Of a stretch of DNA of 15,191 bases, positions 1 through 7,133 are shown one piece after another. Every line of letters starts with the position of its first letter. Within the stretch, counting starts at the first letter, position 1. The position numbers and the translations under genes were made by a program. The notes beneath the pieces are model-generated. The model saw only the letters and a list, made by a program, of their open reading frames with translations. It did no database searches and was not told the DNA's origin. Origin of the DNA: Massilia sp. (lineage in GTDB: Bacteria > Pseudomonadota > Gammaproteobacteria > Burkholderiales > Burkholderiaceae_D); assembly GCA_028291845.1 (NCBI GenBank), contig JAQGNM010000343.1, positions 1 through 15,191 of the forward strand, read 5' to 3'.

Positions 1-756
1 CGCCGACGCCAGCGCCAGCTTGTCGTCGGCGCCCTGCTCGTCGCTGTCCAGGCCAAGCATGCGGCGCGCCGCCGGATTGCTGGTAAATACCCTGCCGTCC
101 GCGCCCACCACCAGGATGCCATCGCCGACATCGGCCATGACGATGCGGTTGATGGCTTGCTGGATCGCCAGGTCGGCGCCGTGGCGGGCCGCCAGCTCCT
201 CCTGGCGGATCAAGCGCTGCGCCAGCGATCCCGCCACCAGCACCAACGCAAAAAAAATGGCGCCGTAGACGCCAGATTGCAGCAACGGGGCGCTCTCGCC
301 TTCCAGCGCCAGCAGCTGAAAACCGCTGTGGCCGATCACCACCAGGGTCGCCAGGGCCGCCGCGAACAGCGCCAGCAGGCGTGGCGCCAGGATCGCCGCG
401 CCCGCCAGCGGAAACAGAAACAGGATCGCCAGGCCGCTGGCGATGCCGCCGGCGGCCGAGTACAGCATGGCGATGACGGCCAGGTCGAGCGCCACCTGGA
501 CGCCCACCTGGATCAGGAAATGGCGGCGGCGGTACAGCGCCAGCAGGGCGAACACGCCGCCGCTGATCAGGTAAGCGACGCAGGTTTCGGTGTACAGGCG
601 CGGCGCGGCGACGCGCCAGGCTTCGCTGCCCACGTTCAGGTACGCCAGCAGCACCAGCGCGATGGCCAGACGAGTAAAAGTGAGCGTTTGCAGCGAGCGC
701 CAGAAAGTGGCGTGGGTGGCGCGGGTTGCGTGGGTGCGGTGGAGTGCGCGCGCCAT
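1..756 (-). CDS. pilS: PilS-type sensor histidine kinase, N-terminal part (cut by window edge)
   Basis: The minus-strand frame opens with ATG at 756 and stays open for 252 codons to the window edge, so only the membrane sensor half is seen. After a short basic N-terminus there are about six hydrophobic segments (roughly residues 25–185). A linker follows, then the start of a PAS-like domain around residue 205, with the text ADVGDGILVVGADGRV and then NPAARRMLG. This is the layout of PilS, the membrane kinase that controls type IV pilin transcription through PilR. The catalytic HisKA/ATPase half lies outside, so the kinase call rests on the N-terminal pattern and on the neighbours PP0621-like and ypjD, which commonly precede pilS in betaproteobacteria. 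No Shine-Dalgarno is visible. The start lies 2 bases after the upstream stop (TAACGATG), which suggests translational coupling. Another PAS-containing kinase remains possible. Confidence 0.8.
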   Translation of the reverse strand, partial: MARALHRTHATRATHATFWRSLQTLTFTRLAIALVLLAYLNVGSEAWRVAAPRLYTETCVAYLISGGVFALLALYRRRHFLIQVGVQVALDLAVIAMLYSAAGGIASGLAILFLFPLAGAAILAPRLLALFAAALATLVVIGHSGFQLLALEGESAPLLQSGVYGAIFFALVLVAGSLAQRLIRQEELAARHGADLAIQQAINRIVMADVGDGILVVGADGRVFTSNPAARRMLGLDSDEQGADDKLALASA

Positions 757-758
757 CG

Positions 759-1028
759 TTACGGCGCCGGCAAGCGGACGTGGGCCGGGCAGCAGTAATC
801 GAGGCCGTCGGCGCGTACCGCCTCCGAAACGGGGAAGTACAGGCCGCAGTGGGCGCAGGAAGTCATCGCTTCGCTCGATTCGAGCGGTGTGCGGCCGGCG
901 CCATTGGCGCGGTTGGCGCCATCTGCGCCGTTGGCACGGTCGGCACGGGCGCGCGCGGCCTGGATCTTGGCGCGGATGGCGAACACCACCAGCACCGCCA
1001 GCGCCAGCCAGAACAACAGGCGGCTCAT
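759..1028 (-). CDS. PP0621-family small zinc-ribbon membrane protein
   Basis: An 89-residue protein. It has one N-terminal hydrophobic segment (residues 4–18), then a basic, Ala/Asn/Gly-rich linker with degenerate repeats. The C-terminal half carries CAHCGLYFP and, about 19 residues later, a CC pair followed by H, as expected for a small zinc-binding ribbon. This matches the PP0621 family, whose function is unknown. Genes of this family often sit between ypjD and pilS in betaproteobacteria, as here. The start is ATG at 1028; its ATG overlaps the ypjD stop (ATGA, 4 bases), and its own stop is 2 bases before pilS, so the three genes form one transcription unit. The linker length is probably variable because the underlying DNA is a decayed tandem repeat. 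Confidence 0.75.
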   Translation of the reverse strand: MSRLLFWLALAVLVVFAIRAKIQAARARADRANGADGANRANGAGRTPLESSEAMTSCAHCGLYFPVSEAVRADGLDYCCPAHVRLPAP

Positions 1029-1843
1029 GCGACCGCCCGGTGCAGCACCACTTCGAACACGAAGCGCGAGCCGACATAGGCCAGCAACAGGGTGGCGAAG
1101 CCGGCCAGGGTGAAGCGCAAAGCCATCTTGCCGCGCCAGCCCTTCCAGCGGCGCCCGGCCAGCAGCGCGCCGAACAGCACCCACGACAGCAGCGCGAACA
1201 CGGTTTTATGGTCCCATTTGAGGGCGGCGCCGAACAGCTGCTCGGAAAACACCACGCCCGACAGCACGGTCAGCGTCAGCAGGACAAAGCCGATGCCGAT
1301 CAGGCGAAACAACAGCTTTTCCATGGTCAGCAAAGCCGGCAACTGGTCCAGCGAGCGGTGCAATGAAGCGAACAGCCGGTGCGGCGGCGCCGCCGAGCGG
1401 GTATGCAGCCGCGCTTCCTGCAAGGCCATCAGCACGGCGTGAAAGGCGGCGATGGTCAAGGTGCTGTAGGCCAGGATGGCCACCGCGATGTGCCAGCCGA
1501 ACGCCGGCGACTGGCCTTTCAGCTGGAATACCGAACCGGGAAACAGCGCCGGCAGGGCGGCGGCGACAGCGGCGCACGGCAACACCATGCGGCGCAGGCC
1601 ATCGAGGGCGAAATTGCGGTTTTCCACCAGATAAGCGGCCACCGACACCCACAAGGCGGCCGACAGCATGACGGCAAAGCCGATCCGCAAGCCGCCCGGC
1701 GCATGCATGCCGAACCACAGCGCGCCCGCATGCAGCAGCCAGGCCAGGCAGGTGCCGGCCGCAATCAGGCCGCGCCGGCGCAGCGGCAGCACGGCGCAGG
1801 CGGCATACAGCAAGGCGGCAACATAAAAATAGGTGGTTTGCAT
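1025..1843 (-). CDS. ypjD: YpjD/CcsA-type cytochrome c assembly membrane protein
   Basis: A 272-residue, almost entirely hydrophobic protein with about eight predicted membrane helices. It resembles the CcmF/CcsA superfamily, specifically the short YpjD/HemX-like branch usually encoded beside ffh. Helix-associated histidines fit the family pattern: FGWHIAVAILAY (H118), the following AFHAVLMALQEARL (H135), and KWDHKTVFALLSW (H212). CcsA-type proteins handle heme during cytochrome c maturation, but the exact role of this branch is not settled. ATG at 1843 was chosen because upstream codons read Arg/Pro-rich and not membrane-like. No clear Shine-Dalgarno is present. A possible -10, TAAACT, lies only about 8 bases before the ATG, so the mRNA may be almost leaderless. 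The stop overlaps the next gene by 4 bases. Confidence 0.82.
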   Translation of the reverse strand: MQTTYFYVAALLYAACAVLPLRRRGLIAAGTCLAWLLHAGALWFGMHAPGGLRIGFAVMLSAALWVSVAAYLVENRNFALDGLRRMVLPCAAVAAALPALFPGSVFQLKGQSPAFGWHIAVAILAYSTLTIAAFHAVLMALQEARLHTRSAAPPHRLFASLHRSLDQLPALLTMEKLLFRLIGIGFVLLTLTVLSGVVFSEQLFGAALKWDHKTVFALLSWVLFGALLAGRRWKGWRGKMALRFTLAGFATLLLAYVGSRFVFEVVLHRAVA

Positions 1844-2021
1844 GCGCGTCAGTTTACACCATGGGACCTTGGCCGGGTGGCGGCGCCGACGGCCACGCCG
1901 ACTATTCGGACGATGGTCGGGACAGCGCAAAGGCGACGGCCGTCAAACGTTTAGCATCTTGCCACGCCGGCGCACCACGCCACCATCTAATATAAACCCA
2001 AGCAGTTTTGGTTATGCTACC

Positions 2022-2270
2022 ATGCCTACAGTCTTAAAAATTTACGGACTACGCGTTGTCATCTATCCCAACGACCATCGCCCACCGCACGTGCACGTGA
2101 TGGGCAAGGGTTGCGAAGGGGTATTCAATCTGCGCTGTCCATGGGGTCCGCCGGAACTGCGCGAGAACTTCGGCTTTTCAGACGCCGAGTTGAACCGGAT
2201 CGCGGAATCGCTGACGGGCGACTTGAAAGTGTTGTGCACCAGATGGAGAGAGATCCATGAAAGCAATTGA
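2022..2270 (+). CDS. DUF4160 family protein (possible toxin-like partner)
   Basis: An 82-residue protein starting MPTVLKIYGLRVVIYPNDHR. The stretch NDHRPPHVHV (residues 17–26) is the family signature of DUF4160, a small domain of unknown biochemical function. The C-terminal half (ELRENFGFSDAELNRIAESL) looks helical. The ATG at 2022 gives the usual family length. No Shine-Dalgarno precedes it, although AT-rich sequence (AATATAAA near 1989–1996, TATGCT at 2013–2018) does. Its 3' end overlaps the next gene by 14 bases, so the two are translated as a pair. DUF4160–DUF2442 pairs recur in bacterial genomes and have been proposed as toxin–antitoxin modules. Toxicity is inference here. No nuclease or kinase motif is recognisable. 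Confidence 0.85.
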   Translation: MPTVLKIYGLRVVIYPNDHRPPHVHVMGKGCEGVFNLRCPWGPPELRENFGFSDAELNRIAESLTGDLKVLCTRWREIHESN

Positions 2271-2709
2271 CGACAACAGCGTGGCCGCGGCCAATGCCCG
2301 CGGCGCCGCCCTGCAGGCAGCCTTCCCGGCGGCGGTGGCGGTGCGCTACGACAGCGGCAGCGAGCGCATCGTGATCACGCTCGCCACCGGCCTCGACTTG
2401 GCATTTTCGCCGCAACAGGCGCAGGGTTTCGAACACGTCACCGCTGCCGACCTCGACACCGCCGAGATCAGCCCGTCGGGCCTGGGCGTGCATTTTCCCA
2501 AGATCGACGCCGATATCTACATTCCTGCCTTGATCGAAGGTTTTTTGGGCGCCAAGCGGTGGATGGCGGCCCAGAACGGCAAGCTAGGCGGCAAGGCGAC
2601 GACGCCGGCCAAGGGCGCGGCGGCACGCGCCAACGGCAAGCTGGGCGGCCGGCCCCGCAAGAGCCAGGCCAAGCCGGGCGCCGACGACAATCTGCCGGAC
2701 GCCGCCTGA
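2257..2709 (+). CDS. DUF2442 family protein with basic AT-hook-like C-terminal tail
   Basis: A 150-residue protein. The central part (about 25–98), with LATGLDLAFSPQQAQGFEHV and GLGVHFPKIDADIYIPALIEGFLG, matches DUF2442, the usual partner of DUF4160. The segment after residue 100 is low-complexity and basic. It contains NGKLGG twice (107–112 and 126–131), and the second copy runs into GGRPRKSQ, a GRP core flanked by basic residues like an AT-hook. That tail suggests DNA binding, as expected of an antitoxin or autoregulator, but this is inference. The start ATG at 2257 lies inside the DUF4160 gene and follows a purine-rich GGAGAGAG. The stop is only 7 bases from the convergent ABC ATPase stop, with no terminator between them. 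Confidence 0.85.
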   Translation: MKAIDDNSVAAANARGAALQAAFPAAVAVRYDSGSERIVITLATGLDLAFSPQQAQGFEHVTAADLDTAEISPSGLGVHFPKIDADIYIPALIEGFLGAKRWMAAQNGKLGGKATTPAKGAAARANGKLGGRPRKSQAKPGADDNLPDAA

Positions 2710-2716
2710 TACTATA

Positions 2717-3526
2717 TTAGTCGACCGCCGCCATGCGCAATTCGTCATTGTGGTGGCGCTGCTGCTCTTCCATCACCAGCTGCCCCAGTTCGCGTTTCAA
2801 GGCGTTGAACTCGGGCGAGGCCGGATCGCGCTCGCGCGGCAGATCGACCATGATGTCACGTTTCACGGTGCCGGGCCGGTAGGTCATCACGACAATGCGG
2901 TCGGCCAAATAAATCGCTTCCTCGATGCTGTGGGTGACGAAGATGATGGTCTTTTTCAGCTCGGCCCAGATGCGCAGCAACTCGTCCTGCAGGTTGCGCC
3001 GCGTGAGCGCATCGAGGGCGCCGAACGGCTCGTCCATCAGCATGATCGGCGAATCGAGGGCCAGCACGCGGGCGATCGCCACCCGCTGGCGCATGCCGCC
3101 CGACAAATCCTTCGGAAAGCGCGCCTTGAAGTCTGACAGCGACAGCATTTTTAACAGGCCATCGACGCGCTGCCTGATCTCGGGCCGCGCCATTCCCTTG
3201 ATTTCCAGTCCGAAGCCGATGTTGTCTTCGACTGTCATCCAGGGAAACAGGGCGTATTCCTGAAACACCATGCCGCGCTCGGGACCGGGCGCGACCACCG
3301 GCTTACCGTCGGCGACGATGCTGCCGCTGGTCGGCAAGGCAAAGCCGGCCACCGCATTGAGCAAGGTCGACTTGCCGCAGCCGGACGGCCCCAGCAGGCA
3401 GGTAAATTGCCCGCGCGGGATCTCCAGGTTGATATCTTTCAAGGCGACCAGCTCGCGATCGTCGGTGCGAAAAATTTTGTTGACGCCAGTGATGACGATG
3501 TGGGGAGAAGTGTGCGATGCGCTCAT
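2717..3526 (-). CDS. ABC importer ATP-binding protein, NitT/TauT (SsuB/TauB/NrtD) type
   Basis: A 269-residue nucleotide-binding subunit of a nitrate/sulfonate/taurine-type importer. Visible motifs are Walker A GPSGCGKST, Q-loop VFQEYALFPW, signature LSGGMRQRVAIARV, Walker B IMLMDEPFGALD, and the switch histidine in IIFVTHSIEEA. The Phe–Pro–Trp after the Q-loop and the final MTYRPG segment are typical of this ABC subfamily. ATG at 3526 is preferred: GGAG lies 8 bases upstream, whereas an in-frame TTG at 3532 is only 2 bases from that site. The gene starts 2 bases after the permease stop and is the last gene of the operon. The substrate cannot be read from the ATPase. Confidence 0.93.
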   Translation of the reverse strand: MSASHTSPHIVITGVNKIFRTDDRELVALKDINLEIPRGQFTCLLGPSGCGKSTLLNAVAGFALPTSGSIVADGKPVVAPGPERGMVFQEYALFPWMTVEDNIGFGLEIKGMARPEIRQRVDGLLKMLSLSDFKARFPKDLSGGMRQRVAIARVLALDSPIMLMDEPFGALDALTRRNLQDELLRIWAELKKTIIFVTHSIEEAIYLADRIVVMTYRPGTVKRDIMVDLPRERDPASPEFNALKRELGQLVMEEQQRHHNDELRMAAVD

Positions 3527-3528
3527 GC

Positions 3529-4368
3529 TCAATGCTCCAGTCCGCGGTGCCAGCGCAACAGGTGATTATTCAGTTTGTTCATGCCGACATCGATGGCCAG
3601 GCCCCACAGGCCGATGGTGATCATGCCGGCGATAATTTTGTCGGACCAGAAATACTCGCGCGCTTCCAGTATCCGGAAGCCCAGGCCGTTGTTCACCGCG
3701 ATCATCTCGGAGACGATGACGACGATAAATGCGGTGCCGATACCGATGCGCACGCCGGCGAGGATATATGGCACCGCCGCCGGCAAGATCACCCGCATGA
3801 ACATGGTTCGCTGGTTGGCGCCCAGGTTGCGCGCCGCCCGCAAATAGATGCTGTCGACCTGGCGCACGCCGGCAATCGTGTTCATCAACACTGGAAAGAA
3901 GGCCCCCAGCACGATCAGGAACACCGCCGGCGGATTGCCCAGTCCGAACCACAGGATCGACAGCGGAATGTAGGCGATCGGCGGAATCGGGCGCAACAGT
4001 TGAAACAGCGGGTTGAACCATGCATACACGCGGTTGCTCGCCCCCATCGCCAGGCCGATCGGCAGGGCCAGGCCGGCGCCGATCAGGAAGCCGACCACCA
4101 CCCGGTACATGCTGCCGATCGAATCGATGATCAATTCGCCGGAAAACATCCAGGCCAGCTTGCTGCCGCCGCCGGCCGGGTCGTACGGCTGCATCGGCAG
4201 CAAGTAGGCGATCCAGCGCTCGACCACCGCCAGCGGCGATGGCAGCACCTGGGGATTGACCCAGCCAGCCATCGCCACGCCTTGCCAGACGGCGATGATC
4301 AAGGCAGGCACGATCAGGCCGATGCCGCTGCCAAGGCGGAAGCGGCGCGTTGTTGCGTTCTGCATCAT
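3529..4368 (-). CDS. ABC importer permease, NitT/TauT (SsuC/TauC) type
   Basis: A 279-residue inner-membrane protein with about six hydrophobic helices. The cytoplasmic coupling loop reads ARNLGANQRTMFMRVILPAA, which is the EAA motif of binding-protein-dependent permeases. LRPIPPIAYIPLSILWFGLG and the C-terminal part with MIAVNNGLGFRI are typical of SsuC/TauC/NrtB permeases. It presumably works as a homodimer with the downstream ATPase and the upstream binding protein. Two adjacent ATGs (4368 and 4365) could start it: AAGG lies 4 or 7 bases upstream, so the second may be the real one. The gap from the binding-protein stop is 6 bases. Confidence 0.93.
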   Translation of the reverse strand: MMQNATTRRFRLGSGIGLIVPALIIAVWQGVAMAGWVNPQVLPSPLAVVERWIAYLLPMQPYDPAGGGSKLAWMFSGELIIDSIGSMYRVVVGFLIGAGLALPIGLAMGASNRVYAWFNPLFQLLRPIPPIAYIPLSILWFGLGNPPAVFLIVLGAFFPVLMNTIAGVRQVDSIYLRAARNLGANQRTMFMRVILPAAVPYILAGVRIGIGTAFIVVIVSEMIAVNNGLGFRILEAREYFWSDKIIAGMITIGLWGLAIDVGMNKLNNHLLRWHRGLEH

Positions 4369-4374
4369 CGAACC

Positions 4375-5349
4375 TTAATTAACCTTCAGACTTTTCTTTG
4401 CTTCCATCAGCAGATCGGTCTTGACCCACTCCTTCGCCACCGGCGGCTTGGCCATCTTGCCCACGCCGGTCTTGGCCATGATGTCGGTGGTGATCTGGAT
4501 GTGTTCCGGGGTAACGTCGTAGGTGTACTCGGCGTTGCCCATGGCGTCGTTGAAATCGTCGGTGGTGATCTGGCCTTTGAAGACGGTCTCGCGCACGTAT
4601 TTTTCAGCCAGCGGCTTGTTGTCGATAAAGGTCTTGGTGGCCTCGACGAAGCAGCGCATGAATTTTTCCGCCAGCACGCGCTTTTCTTTATAAAACTTTT
4701 CAGTCATCACCATGGTGCGCACCGGCTCGCCGATCGGGGTATCGTAAGGCTTGATCACTTCGACGCCGAATTTCTTGTTGATCGCCTGCGACGATTGCGG
4801 CTCCGACTGCATCATGGCGTCGATGTTTTTACCGAGCAGCGCGGCGTTCAAGTCAGGGTAGCTCAAATAAATCAGCTGCACGTCCTTGCCTGGATTGCTG
4901 TCGGCCGTCAAACCGTGCTTTTGCAGCTCGGCCATCAACAACACTTCCTGGATGGCGCCGCGCGTGACGCCGACTTTTTTACCCTTCAAATCCTTGACCG
5001 ACTTGATGGCCAGGTCGGGACGCGCCACCAGGCGGGCGCCGCCCTTGGCGAAACCGGCGACGACGTAGATCGGCGCACCGCTGGCGCGGCCGGAAATGGC
5101 CGCTTCCGAGGCGGTGGTGGCGACGTCGAGTTCACCGGCGATGACGGCCTGCATGGCGTCGAGGCCCTTGGCGAAAATCTTCTCGTCGATCTTGATGCCG
5201 CATTTCGGCGCGATTTCCTTCATGTACGACACCGCGCCGTAATGGGCGAATTTCAGATTGCCGAGGCGGACCACTTCTTGCGCCTGCACGCTGCCTGCGG
5301 TGAGCATCGCGGCCAGCGCGATAGCGGAATAGATCGATTTCTGGGTCAT
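4375..5349 (-). CDS. ABC importer periplasmic substrate-binding protein, NitT/TauT family (NMT1-like)
   Basis: A 324-residue secreted protein. Residues 1–23 form a type I signal peptide (basic start, hydrophobic core, probable cleavage after SVQA). The mature part starts QEVVRLGNLKFAHYGAVSYMKEI. It then shows DAMQAVIAGELDVATTASEAA, a segment typical of the NMT1/SsuA-like fold, and DLKGKKVGVTRGA, the strand–loop seen in nitrate/sulfonate/taurine and thiamine-precursor binding proteins. ATG at 5349 is supported by GGAG 6 bases upstream and by the signal peptide; in-frame upstream codons do not look coding. It is the first gene of a three-gene operon driven by a candidate promoter at 5405–5434. 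The ligand is unknown; candidates are sulfonates, taurine, nitrate/cyanate-like ions or pyrimidine precursors. Confidence 0.88.
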   Translation of the reverse strand: MTQKSIYSAIALAAMLTAGSVQAQEVVRLGNLKFAHYGAVSYMKEIAPKCGIKIDEKIFAKGLDAMQAVIAGELDVATTASEAAISGRASGAPIYVVAGFAKGGARLVARPDLAIKSVKDLKGKKVGVTRGAIQEVLLMAELQKHGLTADSNPGKDVQLIYLSYPDLNAALLGKNIDAMMQSEPQSSQAINKKFGVEVIKPYDTPIGEPVRTMVMTEKFYKEKRVLAEKFMRCFVEATKTFIDNKPLAEKYVRETVFKGQITTDDFNDAMGNAEYTYDVTPEHIQITTDIMAKTGVGKMAKPPVAKEWVKTDLLMEAKKSLKVN

Positions 5350-5404
5350 GCCTGTCTCCGTTGTAGTAAGTATTGTCGGGAATTCTAGCCAGTCCCTATT
5401 ATGC

Positions 5405-5434
5405 ATAGTATTTCCCGTGTGAACACACTGTAAA
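5405..5434 (-). promoter_or_regulatory. Candidate sigma-70 promoter of the ABC operon with a palindrome in the spacer
   Basis: On the minus strand, TTTACA (5434–5429) and TACTAT (5410–5405) are separated by 18 bases, about 55 bases ahead of the binding-protein ATG. The spacer holds GTGTG-TT-CACAC (5417–5428), a 12-bp inverted repeat. Its placement between the -35 and -10 elements is that of a repressor operator. Which regulator binds it is unknown. Confidence 0.5.
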
Positions 5435-5472
5435 GACGCCGTGGGACCAAACTGTCGCTGCACGGCTTCAGG

Positions 5473-5497
5473 TAAAATGGCCGCTTGACGCGGCCAT
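5473..5497 (+). promoter_or_regulatory. Candidate ffh -10 element and overlapping 8-bp-arm palindrome
   Basis: TAAAAT at 5473–5478 is a plausible -10 about 50 bases before the ffh ATG; no good -35 is seen 16–18 bases upstream. A perfect inverted repeat overlaps it: ATGGCCGC (5477–5484), spacer TTGAC, GCGGCCAT (5490–5497). If the -10 is right, transcription would start near the centre of the palindrome. That makes it more like a DNA operator than an RNA hairpin. Confidence 0.4.
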
Positions 5498-5526
5498 GCC
5501 GCTCCTTTCATATAGTCAGGTACAAC

Positions 5527-6894
5527 ATGTTAGATAACTTAACCCAACGCTTGGCCAAGGTCGTCAAGACCATGCGCGGCGAGGCGCGGCTGACCGAGGC
5601 GAACACCGCCGACATGCTGCGCGAAGTGCGCCTGGCCCTGCTCGAGGCCGACGTCGCCCTGCCGGCCGTGCGCGAATTCATCAGCCGGGTCAAGGAAAAG
5701 GCGCTCGGCGAGGAAGTGCTGTCGTCGCTGTCGCCCGGCCAGGCGCTGGTCGGCGTGGTGCAGAAGGAACTGGGCGCGCTGATGGGCGCCGACCTCGGTC
5801 CGGAAGCGTCGCAATTGAGCTTTGCCCAGCAGCCGCCGGCAATCATCCTGATGGCCGGTCTGCAAGGTGTCGGCAAGACCACCACGGTCGGCAAGCTGGC
5901 CAAGTACTTAAAAGAAGAAAAGAAAAAGAAAGTGCTGACGGTATCGGCCGACGTCTACCGTCCCGCCGCGATCGCCCAGCTCGAGTCCGTGACAAAACAG
6001 GTCGGCGCCGATTTCTTCCCGTCCGCCGCCACCGACAAGCCGGTCGACATCGCCCTGGCCGCGCTCGACTGGGCGAAAAAGCACTATCACGACGTGCTGA
6101 TCATCGACACCGCCGGCCGGCTCGGCATCGACGAAGCGATGATGCGGGAAATCTCCGCCGTGCACGCGGCCGTGAAACCGATCGAAACCCTGTTCGTGGT
6201 CGACGCCATGCTGGGCCAGGACGCCATCAACACGGCCAAGGCGTTCAACGACGCCCTGCCCCTGACCGGCATCGTGCTGACCAAGCTGGACGGCGACTCG
6301 CGCGGCGGCGCTGCGCTGTCGGTGCGGCACATTACCGGCAAACCGATCAAATTTGCCGGCGTGTCGGAAAAGCTGGACGGCCTGGAAGCGTTCGACGCCC
6401 AGCGCATGGCCAACCGGATTCTCGGCATGGGCGACATCCTGGCGCTGGTGGAAGAAGCCCGTAAAGGCGTCGACACCAAGGCGGCGGCCGATCTGGCCAA
6501 TAAAATCAAGGTCGGCGGCAAGTTCGACATGAACGACTTTAAATCGCAATTGGGCCAGATGAAAAAAATGGGCGGCATGGCCAGCCTGCTCGACAAGCTG
6601 CCGGCGCAGTTTCAGCAAGCGGCCGGCGGCGCCAACATGGACCAGGCCGATAAACAGGTGCGGCGCATGGTCGGCATTATCGATTCGATGACCCCGGCCG
6701 AGCGCGCCAAGCCGGAATTGATCAAAGCGACCCGCAAACGCCGCATCGCCGCCGGCGCCGGCGTGCAGGTGCAGGAAGTCAATCGCATGCTGGCGCAGTA
6801 CGAGCAAATGAACGCCATGATGAAAAAATTCAAAGGCGGCGGCATGATGAAGATGATGCGCGGGATGAAGGGCATGATGCCCGGCATGCGTTAA
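5527..6894 (+). CDS. ffh: Signal recognition particle GTPase Ffh (SRP54)
   Basis: A 455-residue protein with the complete Ffh layout. The N domain (1–~95) contains ALLEADVALPAVREF. The G domain has G1 GLQGVGKTTT (111–120), the insertion-box motif DVYRPAAIAQL, DTAGRL (194–199), TKLDGDSRGGAALS (252 on), and the closing GVSEKLDGLEAFD. The methionine-rich M domain (from about 325) binds 4.5S RNA and signal peptides, and the C-terminus is a Gly/Met/Lys-rich tail. Ffh targets nascent inner-membrane proteins to FtsY. ATG at 5527 is chosen because the MLDNLTQRL start is characteristic and AGG lies 6 bases before it; an upstream TTG at 5485 would add a non-conserved extension. It is divergent from the ABC operon and followed by its own terminator. 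Confidence 0.98.
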   Translation: MLDNLTQRLAKVVKTMRGEARLTEANTADMLREVRLALLEADVALPAVREFISRVKEKALGEEVLSSLSPGQALVGVVQKELGALMGADLGPEASQLSFAQQPPAIILMAGLQGVGKTTTVGKLAKYLKEEKKKKVLTVSADVYRPAAIAQLESVTKQVGADFFPSAATDKPVDIALAALDWAKKHYHDVLIIDTAGRLGIDEAMMREISAVHAAVKPIETLFVVDAMLGQDAINTAKAFNDALPLTGIVLTKLDGDSRGGAALSVRHITGKPIKFAGVSEKLDGLEAFDAQRMANRILGMGDILALVEEARKGVDTKAAADLANKIKVGGKFDMNDFKSQLGQMKKMGGMASLLDKLPAQFQQAAGGANMDQADKQVRRMVGIIDSMTPAERAKPELIKATRKRRIAAGAGVQVQEVNRMLAQYEQMNAMMKKFKGGGMMKMMRGMKGMMPGMR

Positions 6895-6923
6895 AACGCG
6901 GTTTTTCGCGGCATTCATGAGGG

Positions 6924-6965
6924 GCCGGTGGTACGGGGGAAAACCCGACGTCCACCGGCTTTTTT
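6924..6965 (+). terminator. Rho-independent terminator of ffh
   Basis: GCCGGTGG (6924–6931) pairs with CCACCGGC (6952–6959) and is followed directly by six T residues. The inner part can add ACG/CGT and GGG/CCC pairs. It lies 29 bases after the ffh stop. Confidence 0.85.
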
Positions 6966-7015
6966 CATGGGTTTTCCCTCTGGGGCGTTGCCAAATTCTC
7001 TGTTCTGACAGTTTC

Positions 7016-7051
7016 AAGTGTTTCCAACGCGAAAAATGTTGAAAAACACTT
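7016..7051. repeat. Imperfect inverted repeat upstream of the SWIB gene
   Basis: AAGTGTTTCCAAC (7016–7028) faces GTTGAAAAACACTT (7038–7051). The outer 8 pairs are perfect and the inner ones match apart from a one-base length difference and one mismatch. The right arm overlaps possible -35 hexamers (TTGAAA 7039–7044, TTGCAA 7050–7055), so it may be an operator. Confidence 0.45.
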
Positions 7052-7081
7052 GCAACAACAGTAAAAGCCCACCAATATAAG
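7039..7081 (+). promoter_or_regulatory. Candidate promoter of the SWIB gene
   Basis: Two readings are possible. One is TTGAAA (7039–7044) with TAAAAG (7062–7067), spacer 17. The other is TTGCAA (7050–7055) with an AT-rich -10 around 7074–7081 (AATATA/TATAAG), spacer 18–20. Either gives a leader of about 45–65 bases before the ATG at 7134. Confidence 0.4.
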
Positions 7082-7133
7082 CCGTGCGATGTATAGCGCA
7101 ATTTCCCATTCTGTCCGTTCAGGAGGCTCGAAG

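Noticed and set aside
3517..5388. A 623-codon open frame on the plus strand across the ABC operon
   Set aside because: It is the antisense shadow of three clear ABC transporter genes in GC-rich DNA; its translation is His/Asp/Arg-rich without recognisable domains.
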